From an uncultured Eubacterium sp. (GTDB lineage Bacteria; Bacillota; Clostridia; Lachnospirales; Lachnospiraceae), in the NCBI GenBank assembly GCA_900550135.1, contig URQO01000004.1:1-64000 (forward strand): DNA of 64,000 nucleotides, read 5' to 3'. This document shows, one piece after another, positions 37,759 to 46,454 of this stretch (within the stretch, counting starts at the first letter, position 1; each line of letters starts with the position of its first letter). The notes beneath the pieces are model-generated. The model was not told where the DNA came from. It saw nothing but the letters and a program-made list of their open reading frames with translations, and searched no databases. A program made the translations under genes and the position numbers.

Positions 37759-38037
37759 ATTAATACTCCTTTACTAAAAACATAAATAAATCAAAATACG
37801 ATAAACATTATAACAACAAAAAAGCGTTTTTAATTACAATATGGAATTAAAATGGAAAAAATTAACAAAATAATTCTAAAAAGGAATTAAAATAGAGAAA
37901 AAGTATGATATTTTTCTGAATATCTGTTATAAACAAATAGAAATATCATATATGAAAACAAACGAAAAGTAGAATATGATGATGTTTGAAATTTGGAAGG
38001 AGACAAAAGAACAAATATGAAGAAATGGAGCGAGACT

Positions 38038-39126
38038 ATGGTTAATAAGTTGAAAAGAAAAATTGGAATAATGTCAATGTTATTGATGATAACATGTATG
38101 GTAACAGGCTGTGGAAATTCATCAAGTAGTAATAAGGAAGATACAGTACGCATGGCAACTATGACTACAGGCTTTACAGCACTGATGCACACAGCAAATA
38201 CTGATGGAGTATATGATGATTTGGGGTTGAAAGTAGATGAACAGTATTTTGACAATGGACCAACTACAAATGAAGCTATTGCAGCCGGAGATATTGATGT
38301 GGCAACAATTGGAGCTATGCCGGCAATAACAGGAAATATAGCAAACGGTACAAGAGTAGTTGCAATATTGGCAGATGATGAAGAATCTGTTCAGATATAC
38401 GCAAGAAATGACAGTGATATTGTAAAAGCAGGAAAAGGAAATATAAAAAATCATCCTAATATATATGGAACAGCAAAAGAATGGAAAGGTAAGAAGGTAG
38501 TTTGTGCCAAGGGAACATCAAGCCATTATGGTCTTCTTGCAACATTAGAAACATTAGGATTAACAGAAAAAGATATAGAACTTATTAATATGGAAGGTGC
38601 GTCAGGAGCATCTGCATTTGAAGCAGGAACAGGAGACATATTTGTAGGTTTTGATCCACAATGGGCAAAATTTTATGAAAATCCGGACAAATACACATGC
38701 GTTTCAACTTGTGCTGACACAGGGAAAAAATTGTATGATGTTGTAATTGCTACTGATGATTTTTGTGAAAATCATTCAGATCAGCTTGTAAACATTTTGA
38801 AGGGTGTATTACAGGAAGAGAAAAAATATGAAAATGATCAGAACGGTTACAATCAGGCAATGTATGACTGGCAAAATGAATACGGAGAATGCAGTGAAAA
38901 ATTGGCAGCATACAGTGCAAAAATTAAACCTGTCATATCAATAGATGAACAGTTAAACAGATTTAAATCAGAAAACGGACAATCGGATATGGAAAAGACT
39001 TTGACGGAAATAGCTGATTTTATGGTCAAAAATAATATTATTGAGCAAAAGGATGCAGACAAATTAATGGAGAACAAATTAATAGATGGCTCCTTTATGG
39101 AAAAAGCAGCAGAAGGATTGGAATAA
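38038..39126 (+). CDS. SsuA/NMT1-type substrate-binding lipoprotein
   Basis: From ATG 38038 (GGAG 7 bases upstream) the protein begins VNKLKRKIG followed by a hydrophobic stretch and the lipobox MVTGC; ATG 38017 is an alternative. The body has the SsuA/TauA/NMT1 fold (DNGPTTNEAIAAGDIDVATI, then GKKVVCAKGTSSHYGLLATL). It feeds the two permeases and two ATPases that follow. The ligand could be a sulfonate, nitrate or a small carboxylate. The divergent neighbours would suggest a C4 compound, which is inference. It shares the last base of its stop codon with the next start. Confidence 0.87.
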   Translation: MVNKLKRKIGIMSMLLMITCMVTGCGNSSSSNKEDTVRMATMTTGFTALMHTANTDGVYDDLGLKVDEQYFDNGPTTNEAIAAGDIDVATIGAMPAITGNIANGTRVVAILADDEESVQIYARNDSDIVKAGKGNIKNHPNIYGTAKEWKGKKVVCAKGTSSHYGLLATLETLGLTEKDIELINMEGASGASAFEAGTGDIFVGFDPQWAKFYENPDKYTCVSTCADTGKKLYDVVIATDDFCENHSDQLVNILKGVLQEEKKYENDQNGYNQAMYDWQNEYGECSEKLAAYSAKIKPVISIDEQLNRFKSENGQSDMEKTLTEIADFMVKNNIIEQKDADKLMENKLIDGSFMEKAAEGLE

Positions 39127-39914
39127 TGTATAAAGAAAAAGACAGACCATTATGGTTAAAATTAATATTAAGCAGTATTGGTATTATTGTATTTTTTGTA
39201 ATATGGGAACTGGTGGTAGTGACAGGCCTTGTATCATCAGACAAGCTGGTAGCACCAACAACATTGCTGGCAACATTTATAGATAAATTAAACAATGTGG
39301 TACCTGATGGCAATACTATTTTAGTACATATTGGAACAAGCCTAAAACTTGTATTGGGTGGTTTTGCATTATCATGTGTAATTGGTGTACCATTAGGTCT
39401 TTTGATGGGATTCTTTAAGCCTTTTAAAGCATTCTTTTCACCTATATTTGAAATAGTAAGACCAATTCCACCGTTGGCATGGATACCAATTGTAATAGTG
39501 GTACTTGGAATAGGAATAAAATCTGAATTATTTATTATATTTATTGCGGCCTTTGTGCCATGTGTCATTAATTCATATACAGGAATCAGTGCTACAAACA
39601 AAGTGTTATTAAATGTGGCAAAGACAGCAGGAGCTGGTAAGGCTCAAATGTTTTTCAAGGTAGGCATTCCATCAGCCTTGCCAATGATTTTTGTTGGAAT
39701 TAAAGTTTCTTTTGGTAGTGCCTGGGCAACTTTGGTTGCTGCAGAAATGATTGCTTCATCTGTAGGACTGGGATATATGATACAGCAGGGAAGACAGGCT
39801 TCGAGACCTGACATTGTATTACTGGGAATGATAGTAATTGGAATAATTGGTGCGGTGCTTACATGGATACTTGGATTGTTGGAAAAGAAAGCAATACCAT
39901 GGAAGGCTAAATAA
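39126..39914 (+). CDS. SsuC/TauC-type ABC permease 1
   Basis: 262 residues with six membrane helices. The cytoplasmic EAA loop region around GAGKAQMFFKVGIPSALPMIF contacts the ATPase. Motif RPIPPLAWIPIVIVVLGIG is shared with the next permease. It presumably forms a heterodimeric channel with it. Confidence 0.9.
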   Translation: MYKEKDRPLWLKLILSSIGIIVFFVIWELVVVTGLVSSDKLVAPTTLLATFIDKLNNVVPDGNTILVHIGTSLKLVLGGFALSCVIGVPLGLLMGFFKPFKAFFSPIFEIVRPIPPLAWIPIVIVVLGIGIKSELFIIFIAAFVPCVINSYTGISATNKVLLNVAKTAGAGKAQMFFKVGIPSALPMIFVGIKVSFGSAWATLVAAEMIASSVGLGYMIQQGRQASRPDIVLLGMIVIGIIGAVLTWILGLLEKKAIPWKAK

Positions 39915-39954
39915 TGATGCTTTAATGTAATTATTGCAATGATTGGAGATAAAA

Positions 39955-40737
39955 ATGAAAGATAAATATTGGAAATATATATATGGAGCTTTGTCAATAT
40001 TAGCAGTATGTCTGGTATTGGGGCTTTGGTGGGCTGCATCTGTTTGGAATGACAGTCTTGCCAGTCCTATTGATACAATAGAACGATTCCAAAGATTATT
40101 GGAACACCCAATAATGGGAGTAACTATTTGGGCTCATATATGGGCAAGTGTCAGAAGGATACTGGTTTCATTTGTGTTGGCATCAATAGTAGGTGTGTCC
40201 TTGGGAGTGGCATTTGGGATATTCCCAACCTTTAAAAGAATTATGTGGCCGGTGTTTTCAATAATCAGACCTATACCACCGTTGGCATGGATACCTATTG
40301 TGGTTTTATGGGTTGGCATTATGGGAGACACTTCGAAAAATATAATTATTTTTATTGGAATTGTAATGGCTGTAGTTATTAACACCCAGGCTGGAATAAG
40401 TGAAACAGATGAGTTGCTACTGAAAGCAGGAGAGACCTTGGGTGCTAACAAATGGCAGATATTAAAAGAAATAACATTACCAAACAGCATTCCAACTATT
40501 TTGGCAGGAATGAAAACAGGATTGTCAACCGGATGGATGTCATTGGTTGCGGCGGAAATGATAGCAGCAAAAGAAGGAATAGGTTTTTTGATAAATCAAA
40601 GCATGAAAAATTCTTCAGATACAGCACTTGATTTTATAGGAATTATTTTGGTGGCATTGTGCAGTGCGTTGTTTACATTGATTTTGAATATAGCAGAAAG
40701 GAAATTGTGTCCATGGCTGAAAATAAATGCAAAATAA
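39955..40737 (+). CDS. SsuC/TauC-type ABC permease 2
   Basis: 260 residues from ATG 39955 (TTGGAG 7 bases upstream). Six helices, RPIPPLAWIPIVVLWVGIM, and the EAA loop LGANKWQILKEITLPNSIPTIL. It is paralogous to the preceding permease and overlaps the first ATPase gene by 25 bases, so translation is coupled. Confidence 0.9.
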   Translation: MKDKYWKYIYGALSILAVCLVLGLWWAASVWNDSLASPIDTIERFQRLLEHPIMGVTIWAHIWASVRRILVSFVLASIVGVSLGVAFGIFPTFKRIMWPVFSIIRPIPPLAWIPIVVLWVGIMGDTSKNIIIFIGIVMAVVINTQAGISETDELLLKAGETLGANKWQILKEITLPNSIPTILAGMKTGLSTGWMSLVAAEMIAAKEGIGFLINQSMKNSSDTALDFIGIILVALCSALFTLILNIAERKLCPWLKINAK

Positions 40738-41447
40738 AAGTAAAGAATGTATCAAAAACATTCGGAAATGTTGAAGTATTGAAAGATGTATCTTTTGACG
40801 TATATGAAAATGAATTTTTAGTAATTCTTGGACCGGGTCAATGTGGTAAGACTGTTCTTTTAAATATTATGGCAGAAATGGAACAGGCAGATCAGGGAAG
40901 TATAAATTTTGAAGGAAATGATTCAAAGGTAGGATTTGTGTTTCAAAAATATGCTTTGTACAACTGGAAAACAGTGGAAAAAAATGTGCAGCTTCCATTA
41001 AAGTTTGCAGGTGTAAACAAAAAGGAAAGAAAGGAAAGAGCACAGAAATACATAGACATGGTAGGACTTACAGGATTTGAAAAAAATTATCCTGCACAAA
41101 TTTCCGGAGGAATGAAGCAAAGGGTTGGAATTGCAAGAGCATATACTGCAGGTCATAATATTATTTTAATGGATGAACCTTTCGGGGCACTTGATGCACA
41201 GACAAGATATCAAATGCAGGACCAACTTCTTAAAATTAGAAATGCTGAAAAAACAACAATTGTGTTTGTAACAAACAATATAGAGGAAGCAATTTACTTA
41301 GGAGATAGAATTTTACTTTTTTCAAATAAGCCATCAACTGTTGTTAAGGAGTTTGTTCCAAATTTGGAACGACCAAGAAATAATGCATCTGATGACTTTA
41401 TGAAACTTAGAAATATTATTACTCAGGAAATGGATATATCTTTGTAA
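40713..41447 (+). CDS. SsuB/TauB-type ABC ATPase 1
   Basis: 244 residues from ATG 40713 (AAAGGA about 10 bases upstream, inside the permease gene). Walker A GPGQCGKTV, intact signature ISGGMKQRVGIARAY, Walker B IILMDEPFGALD. The usual switch His is Asn (FVTNNIEEAI). It pairs with ATPase 2, whose signature is degenerate. Confidence 0.88.
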   Translation: MAENKCKIKVKNVSKTFGNVEVLKDVSFDVYENEFLVILGPGQCGKTVLLNIMAEMEQADQGSINFEGNDSKVGFVFQKYALYNWKTVEKNVQLPLKFAGVNKKERKERAQKYIDMVGLTGFEKNYPAQISGGMKQRVGIARAYTAGHNIILMDEPFGALDAQTRYQMQDQLLKIRNAEKTTIVFVTNNIEEAIYLGDRILLFSNKPSTVVKEFVPNLERPRNNASDDFMKLRNIITQEMDISL

Positions 41448-41484
41448 GAAAAAGAGTTGATTTTGGAAAGGAGCAACAGATGCA

Positions 41485-42249
41485 TTGAATGCATTTGAAA
41501 TAAATATGGAAAATAAACCTAAGATAGTAGTAAAAAATTTGACAAAAGTTTTTGATGATTTAACTGTTCTTGATAACATATCCTTTGAAATTAACAAAGG
41601 TGATTTTGTGTGTATTGTAGGTCCTACAGGATGTGGAAAAACTACATTTTTAAATTTGCTGGTAAGATTAATTGAGCCTACAAGTGGTGAAATATTAATA
41701 GATGGAGTTCCGGCTGATCCAAAGAAACACAACATAAGTTTTGTATTTCAGGAACCTTCAACTTATCCATGGCTGACGGTAGAAGACAATATTAAATTTA
41801 ATATGAAACTAAAAAAAATGGACAAAAAAATTATAGAGCAAAGAACTGACGAAATATTGGATGTTATAGGTTTAAAGGACCAGAAAAAATTGTATCCAAA
41901 AGATTTGTCGGTATCGGCAGAACAAAGAGTAGTGATTGGCAGAAGCTTTGCCGTACATCCCGACTTGCTTTTGATGGATGAACCTTATGCACAGATGGAC
42001 ATTAAAGTCAGATATTATCTGGAAGATGAGGTGTTAAAGCTGTGGAGAAAGACAGGAAGTACAGTTTTGTTTATTACGCATAACATAGAAGAGGCTGTAT
42101 ATCTTTCCCAGAAATGTATGATTATGTCACAAAAGCCAACAACAATAAAGGAGATTATTGAAAATCCCCTTCCTTATCCAAGAAACGTGTCAGACGAAGA
42201 ATTCATACAGTTAAGGAAAGACATAACTAAAAAAATTAAATGGTGGTAA
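41485..42249 (+). CDS. SsuB/TauB-type ABC ATPase 2 with degenerate signature
   Basis: 254 residues from TTG 41485; ATG 41506 would give 247. Walker A GPTGCGKTT is intact, but the signature LSGGxxQR is replaced by LSVSAEQR, while Walker B (LLMDEPYAQMD) and the switch His (FITHNIEEAV) are present. A well-placed ATG at 41480, after GGAAAGGAG, opens only the two-codon frame ATG CAT TGA, so start use is odd. The gene ends 14 bases into the convergent adenylate-forming gene. Confidence 0.85.
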   Translation: MNAFEINMENKPKIVVKNLTKVFDDLTVLDNISFEINKGDFVCIVGPTGCGKTTFLNLLVRLIEPTSGEILIDGVPADPKKHNISFVFQEPSTYPWLTVEDNIKFNMKLKKMDKKIIEQRTDEILDVIGLKDQKKLYPKDLSVSAEQRVVIGRSFAVHPDLLLMDEPYAQMDIKVRYYLEDEVLKLWRKTGSTVLFITHNIEEAVYLSQKCMIMSQKPTTIKEIIENPLPYPRNVSDEEFIQLRKDITKKIKWW

Positions 42250-43672
42250 GCATAGGTAAAACATTTCGCACTATTTTGCCTGTTGTTGTTCGTGGAATAT
42301 TTGCAACTTCACGAATAGCAGCAGGTATTTTATATGGTTCCAAATTATTAATAAGATAATTTAGAAAATCTTTTTTGTTGTAATTATCATTGACAACTAC
42401 ATAAAGTACAGGCAATTGACCGATTCCTGACACTTCACTTGAAGCGCATGCACAGTCAACAATGTCTGAGTATTGAATAGCAACACTTTCTATATCATCA
42501 GGTACAATAGTATATCCGTTAACGTTCATAATGTCGCCTACACGACTGACATAATAATAGTATCCCTCTTCATCAAAATACCCGATATCATTTATTTTCA
42601 AAAGACCATCCTTCAAAACCTGCTTTGTAAGGGCCTTGCGTTTGTAATATTCGCTCATATTAACAGGTCCTTTAACTGCAAAATAACCATATTTTCCAGG
42701 TTGAGTAATGACTTCATCATTTTCATCGATAATAAAAACTTCAGCCAACTGACTTGGCTTCCCGATACATGCTTCTTTTGGATTGTCCTTTGTATTGTTT
42801 ATTAATAAGCAACCGGATTCAATAGTTCCATAAACATTGTACAAAACAGAGTTTGGAAAATGTTTGTAAAAATTCATAATAACATCTGAAGTAAGTTTTC
42901 CGGCATATGTCTCTACAATTCTTATGTGCTGGGCAATATTATCCACATATATTGGTTCGCTTTCAAACAGAGTAGAAATGTTGGAATTAACAGTACAAAG
43001 AAAATTGATATTGTACTCATCTATTGCATCAGACACACTTTTGGCAGATAGAGGTTGGTTGGAAATAACATTTGTGGCACCAACATATAATGCTGATAAA
43101 ACACGTCTAAATCCACCTGCTAAATGAAACGGCACAGCAGTATATACAATACTTGTATCATCCATTGGTACCCCACTTAAATATGTAACCGCTGTAGATA
43201 AAATACTTTTGTTTGTATGCACAATCATAACAGGTTTTCCAGTAGTTCCGGTAGTAGAAATGATGGCAGCAGGGCTGTCTGATTCAGGTACTATGGAAGG
43301 TGTGGTCAAATCATAATCATAGTTAAAAAATTCTTTGGATATTTCTCCTGTGTGACGGGAAAGAACTATAGCAGGTTTTTGCGCATTTAAAATTTCCTGC
43401 AAATGATATAGTGAAATATTTCTCTCCACAGGTAAAACAATACATGAATTAAGCTGTACTGCCAAAAATACAGTATAAAAAAGAATTGGATCATCAGCTT
43501 CAACTACAATCTTACTGCCTTTTTTTACTTTTTTCTGTTTCAAATAATTGGAAAATGACAATATTTTATTTGCAAAATCTCCGTATGAAACATATATATC
43601 ATTATAAATAAAAGCGTCCTTTTCAGGAAACTGCTGACTATTTTTTAATATTACTTGAACAATACTATTCAT
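42236..43672 (-). CDS. Class I adenylate-forming enzyme (AMP-dependent acyl-CoA synthetase/ligase)
   Basis: 478 residues. The P-loop-like motif ISTTGTTGKPVMIVH (about 140), VYGTIESG (about 278), NDIGYFDEEGYYYYVSRVGDIM (about 365) and the C-terminal PRTTTGKIVRN with the catalytic Lys are present. The enzyme activates a carboxylic acid as acyl-AMP, then usually transfers it to CoA or a carrier. It is shorter than typical acyl-CoA synthetases. It overlaps the converging ATPase gene tail-to-tail by 14 bases. Substrate unknown; a short carboxylate related to the neighbouring enzymes is possible. Confidence 0.85.
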   Translation of the reverse strand: MNSIVQVILKNSQQFPEKDAFIYNDIYVSYGDFANKILSFSNYLKQKKVKKGSKIVVEADDPILFYTVFLAVQLNSCIVLPVERNISLYHLQEILNAQKPAIVLSRHTGEISKEFFNYDYDLTTPSIVPESDSPAAIISTTGTTGKPVMIVHTNKSILSTAVTYLSGVPMDDTSIVYTAVPFHLAGGFRRVLSALYVGATNVISNQPLSAKSVSDAIDEYNINFLCTVNSNISTLFESEPIYVDNIAQHIRIVETYAGKLTSDVIMNFYKHFPNSVLYNVYGTIESGCLLINNTKDNPKEACIGKPSQLAEVFIIDENDEVITQPGKYGYFAVKGPVNMSEYYKRKALTKQVLKDGLLKINDIGYFDEEGYYYYVSRVGDIMNVNGYTIVPDDIESVAIQYSDIVDCACASSEVSGIGQLPVLYVVVNDNYNKKDFLNYLINNLEPYKIPAAIREVANIPRTTTGKIVRNVLPMLTTI

Positions 43673-43861
43673 AATTTTTTCTCTTTCAATATTTTTTAGA
43701 ACATTATTTTAACATAAATTATATTAATTTCCAATCAGATGGGAAGATGTCAATGCCAATAGAGTCTGTATAGAGAAAGGTATGAGCATATGGAAATAGG
43801 GGTTTGTGTAGATGTAGGGAAAAAACTGTGATAAAATAGCGAAAAAGGAAAGAGAAAACAA

Positions 43862-43913
43862 ACAGTCGGAAATATTTTGTTTTCTGCAATTACACCAAAC
43901 ACAGTCGGAAATA
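43862..43913. repeat. Two direct repeats of acagtcggaaata
   Basis: Identical 13-mers at 43862-43874 and 43901-43913, spaced 39 bases start to start (about four helical turns), just before the small XRE gene. They may be binding sites for that protein. Confidence 0.5.
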
Positions 43914-43940
43914 ATTACATATTGTAGAGGAGATTTTTAT

Positions 43941-44186
43941 ATGAAGCCACGCCAGAAACCATTGGGAGATAAGAATATGGTAGGTGCATCCATTACCAAG
44001 TTGAGAAAGCTAAAGCATATTACACAAAAAGAGCTTGCTATTAACATGCAGTTAATGGGCATTGATATCAATTTGTCTTCTCTTTCAAAATTGGAAGGTC
44101 AGATAAGAGCAGCAAATGACAAGGAGCTGTACGCCATTGCAAAGATTTTTAATATTTCAATAGATGAGCTGTTCAAAGACATATAA
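43941..44186 (+). CDS. Small XRE-family helix-turn-helix protein
   Basis: 81 residues, almost all one HTH domain: LRKLKHITQKELAINMQLMG, then a recognition helix near LSSLSKLEGQIRAAND and ending IFNISIDELFKDI. It lacks a sensor domain. AGGAG lies 10 bases upstream. The direct repeats ahead of it suggest autoregulation. It is not obviously tied to uvrB downstream, which has its own control site. Confidence 0.85.
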   Translation: MKPRQKPLGDKNMVGASITKLRKLKHITQKELAINMQLMGIDINLSSLSKLEGQIRAANDKELYAIAKIFNISIDELFKDI

Positions 44187-44233
44187 GATTACCTTATCAA
44201 AGCCGTTTGAGAGTTAGACATGACAAAACAATC

Positions 44234-44247
44234 AGAACATAAGTTCG
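44234..44247. promoter_or_regulatory. LexA (SOS) box upstream of uvrB
   Basis: gaac-ataa-gttc at 44235-44246, matching the Gram-positive LexA consensus GAAC-N4-GTTC. It lies about 120 bases before uvrB, a classic SOS gene, with a candidate -10 box gatataat at 44276-44283. Confidence 0.8.
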
Positions 44248-44364
44248 AAATCTTGTATACTTTTTATTCCTTTTCTGATATAATAGCCGATATAGTGCAT
44301 AATAATTGTATTAACTGATTTGTGCACTTTTTATTAATTACCATAGTTTGGCAAGGAGAATACA

Positions 44365-46350
44365 GTGGATCATTTTGAATTACATTCAGAGTACAAGCCT
44401 ACCGGAGACCAGCCACAGGCTATAAAAGAGTTGGTTGAGGGTTTCAAAAAGGGAAATCAGTTTGAAACACTTCTTGGAGTGACCGGTTCCGGAAAAACTT
44501 TTACAATGGCAAATGTTATTGAACAATTGAATAAGCCTACGTTGATTATTGCTCACAACAAGACACTGGCAGCCCAGCTTTACGGAGAGTTTAAGGAATT
44601 TTTCCCAAACAATGCAGTAGAGTATTTTGTATCCTACTATGATTATTATCAGCCGGAGGCATATGTTCCAAGTACAGATACCTACATTGAAAAGGATTCG
44701 TCCATCAATGATGAGATTGACAAATTAAGACATTCAGCCACTATGGCACTGATGGAGCGAAAGGATGTTATTATTATATCTTCGGTTTCCTGCATTTACG
44801 GTTTGGGAGATCCTATAGATTATAAAAATATGGTGGTGTCTTTAAGACCCGGCACTATTAGAGATAGAGATGATATTATTCACAAACTTATAGAGATTCA
44901 GTATGACAGAAATGATATGGATTTTAAGCGTGGTACTTTTAGGGTACGTGGCGAGAATCTTGAGGTATTCCCGGCATCATATACTGATACTGCTGTAAGG
45001 ATTGAATTTTTTGATGATGAGATAGAACGCATAACTGAGATAGATGCGCTGACAGGACAGGTAAAGTCAGAGCTTGAGCATGTGGCCATTTTTCCAAATT
45101 CTCACTATGTAGTCAATCCTGAAAAACTGGAAAGAGCCATAAAGGATATTGAAAAAGAACTGGCAGAGCAGGTGGCATATTTTAAGTCAGAGGACAAACT
45201 TATTGAGGCACAGCGTATTGCAGAGCGTACCAACTTTGATATGGAGATGCTTAGAGAAACAGGTATTTGCTCAGGTATTGAGAACTATTCAAGACATATG
45301 GCAGGGCTGGCACCGGGAGCTACACCACATACATTGATGGAGTATTTTGGTGATGAGTTTCTTATTATAATAGATGAAAGCCATATTACATTGCCACAGG
45401 TAAGAGGCATGTACAATGGTGACCAGGCAAGAAAAACTACATTGGTTGATTATGGATTCAGACTTCCGTCAGCAAAGGACAACAGACCACTTCGATTTGA
45501 TGAGTTTGAAAGCATGATAGATCAGATGCTGTTTGTGTCTGCCACACCAAACACATATGAGGATGAACATGAACTGCTTAGGGCGGAGCAGATTATCAGA
45601 CCAACAGGATTGCTTGATCCGGAGATTAGCGTCAGACCTATAGAGGGACAAATTGACGATTTGGTATCTGAGATAAACAAAGAGGTAGAAAAGAAAAATA
45701 AGGTACTTGTAACAACATTGACCAAGCGTATGGCAGAGGATTTAACTGACTATATGCGTGATGTTGGTATTAGAGTAAAGTATTTACACTCTGATATTGA
45801 TACGCTGGAGCGTACAGAGATTATCAGAGATATGCGTCTTGATGTATTTGACGTATTGGTTGGTATCAACCTGCTACGAGAGGGATTGGATATTCCGGAG
45901 ATTAGTCTGGTGGCTATTCTCGATGCAGACAAAGAGGGATTCCTTCGTTCTGAAACATCGCTGATTCAGACCATTGGCAGGGCCGCCAGAAACTCAGAGG
46001 GTCATGTCATTATGTATGCTGACAACATTACAGAGTCTATGGACAAGGCTATTTCCGAGACCAACAGACGTAGGGAGATTCAGCAGCAGTATAATAAGGA
46101 GCATGGCATTACTCCAACTACCATCAAGAAGGCAGTACGTGAGCTTATTAGCATTTCTAAAGAGGTCGATAAAAAGATTAATGATATTGAGAAAGATCCT
46201 GAATCAATGGATGCTAAAGAACTTAAAAAACTTATGGATAAGGTTGAGAGACGTATGCAAAAGGCAGCGGCAGAGCTTGACTTTGAGACAGCCATAGAGA
46301 TGAGAGAACGTTTGGCGGAACTTAAACTTATGTATAATAAGCAAAGATAA
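44365..46350 (+). CDS. uvrB: Excinuclease ABC subunit UvrB
   Basis: 661 residues from GTG 44365 (AAGGAG upstream). Helicase Walker [10 protein letters not shown], the beta-hairpin [12 protein letters not shown] that inserts at DNA lesions, the DESH box [11 protein letters not shown], late helicase motifs ([29 protein letters not shown]) and a C-terminal UVR domain ([20 protein letters not shown]) that binds UvrC. It verifies damage in nucleotide excision repair and is followed by uvrA. Confidence 0.98.
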   Translation: MDHFELHSEYKPTGDQPQAIKELVEGFKKGNQFETLLGVTGSGKTFTMANVIEQLNKPTLIIAHNKTLAAQLYGEFKEFFPNNAVEYFVSYYDYYQPEAYVPSTDTYIEKDSSINDEIDKLRHSATMALMERKDVIIISSVSCIYGLGDPIDYKNMVVSLRPGTIRDRDDIIHKLIEIQYDRNDMDFKRGTFRVRGENLEVFPASYTDTAVRIEFFDDEIERITEIDALTGQVKSELEHVAIFPNSHYVVNPEKLERAIKDIEKELAEQVAYFKSEDKLIEAQRIAERTNFDMEMLRETGICSGIENYSRHMAGLAPGATPHTLMEYFGDEFLIIIDESHITLPQVRGMYNGDQARKTTLVDYGFRLPSAKDNRPLRFDEFESMIDQMLFVSATPNTYEDEHELLRAEQIIRPTGLLDPEISVRPIEGQIDDLVSEINKEVEKKNKVLVTTLTKRMAEDLTDYMRDVGIRVKYLHSDIDTLERTEIIRDMRLDVFDVLVGINLLREGLDIPEISLVAILDADKEGFLRSETSLIQTIGRAARNSEGHVIMYADNITESMDKAISETNRRREIQQQYNKEHGITPTTIKKAVRELISISKEVDKKINDIEKDPESMDAKELKKLMDKVERRMQKAAAELDFETAIEMRERLAELKLMYNKQR

Positions 46351-46454
46351 GCCCCTGCTTATATATCGGATAAAAGTGATATGTTTAAAAGGTATAATTT
46401 TTCATATAGCAAAATTTGTAACATAGAATTATAGATAAAATAGGAAGAAATAAA

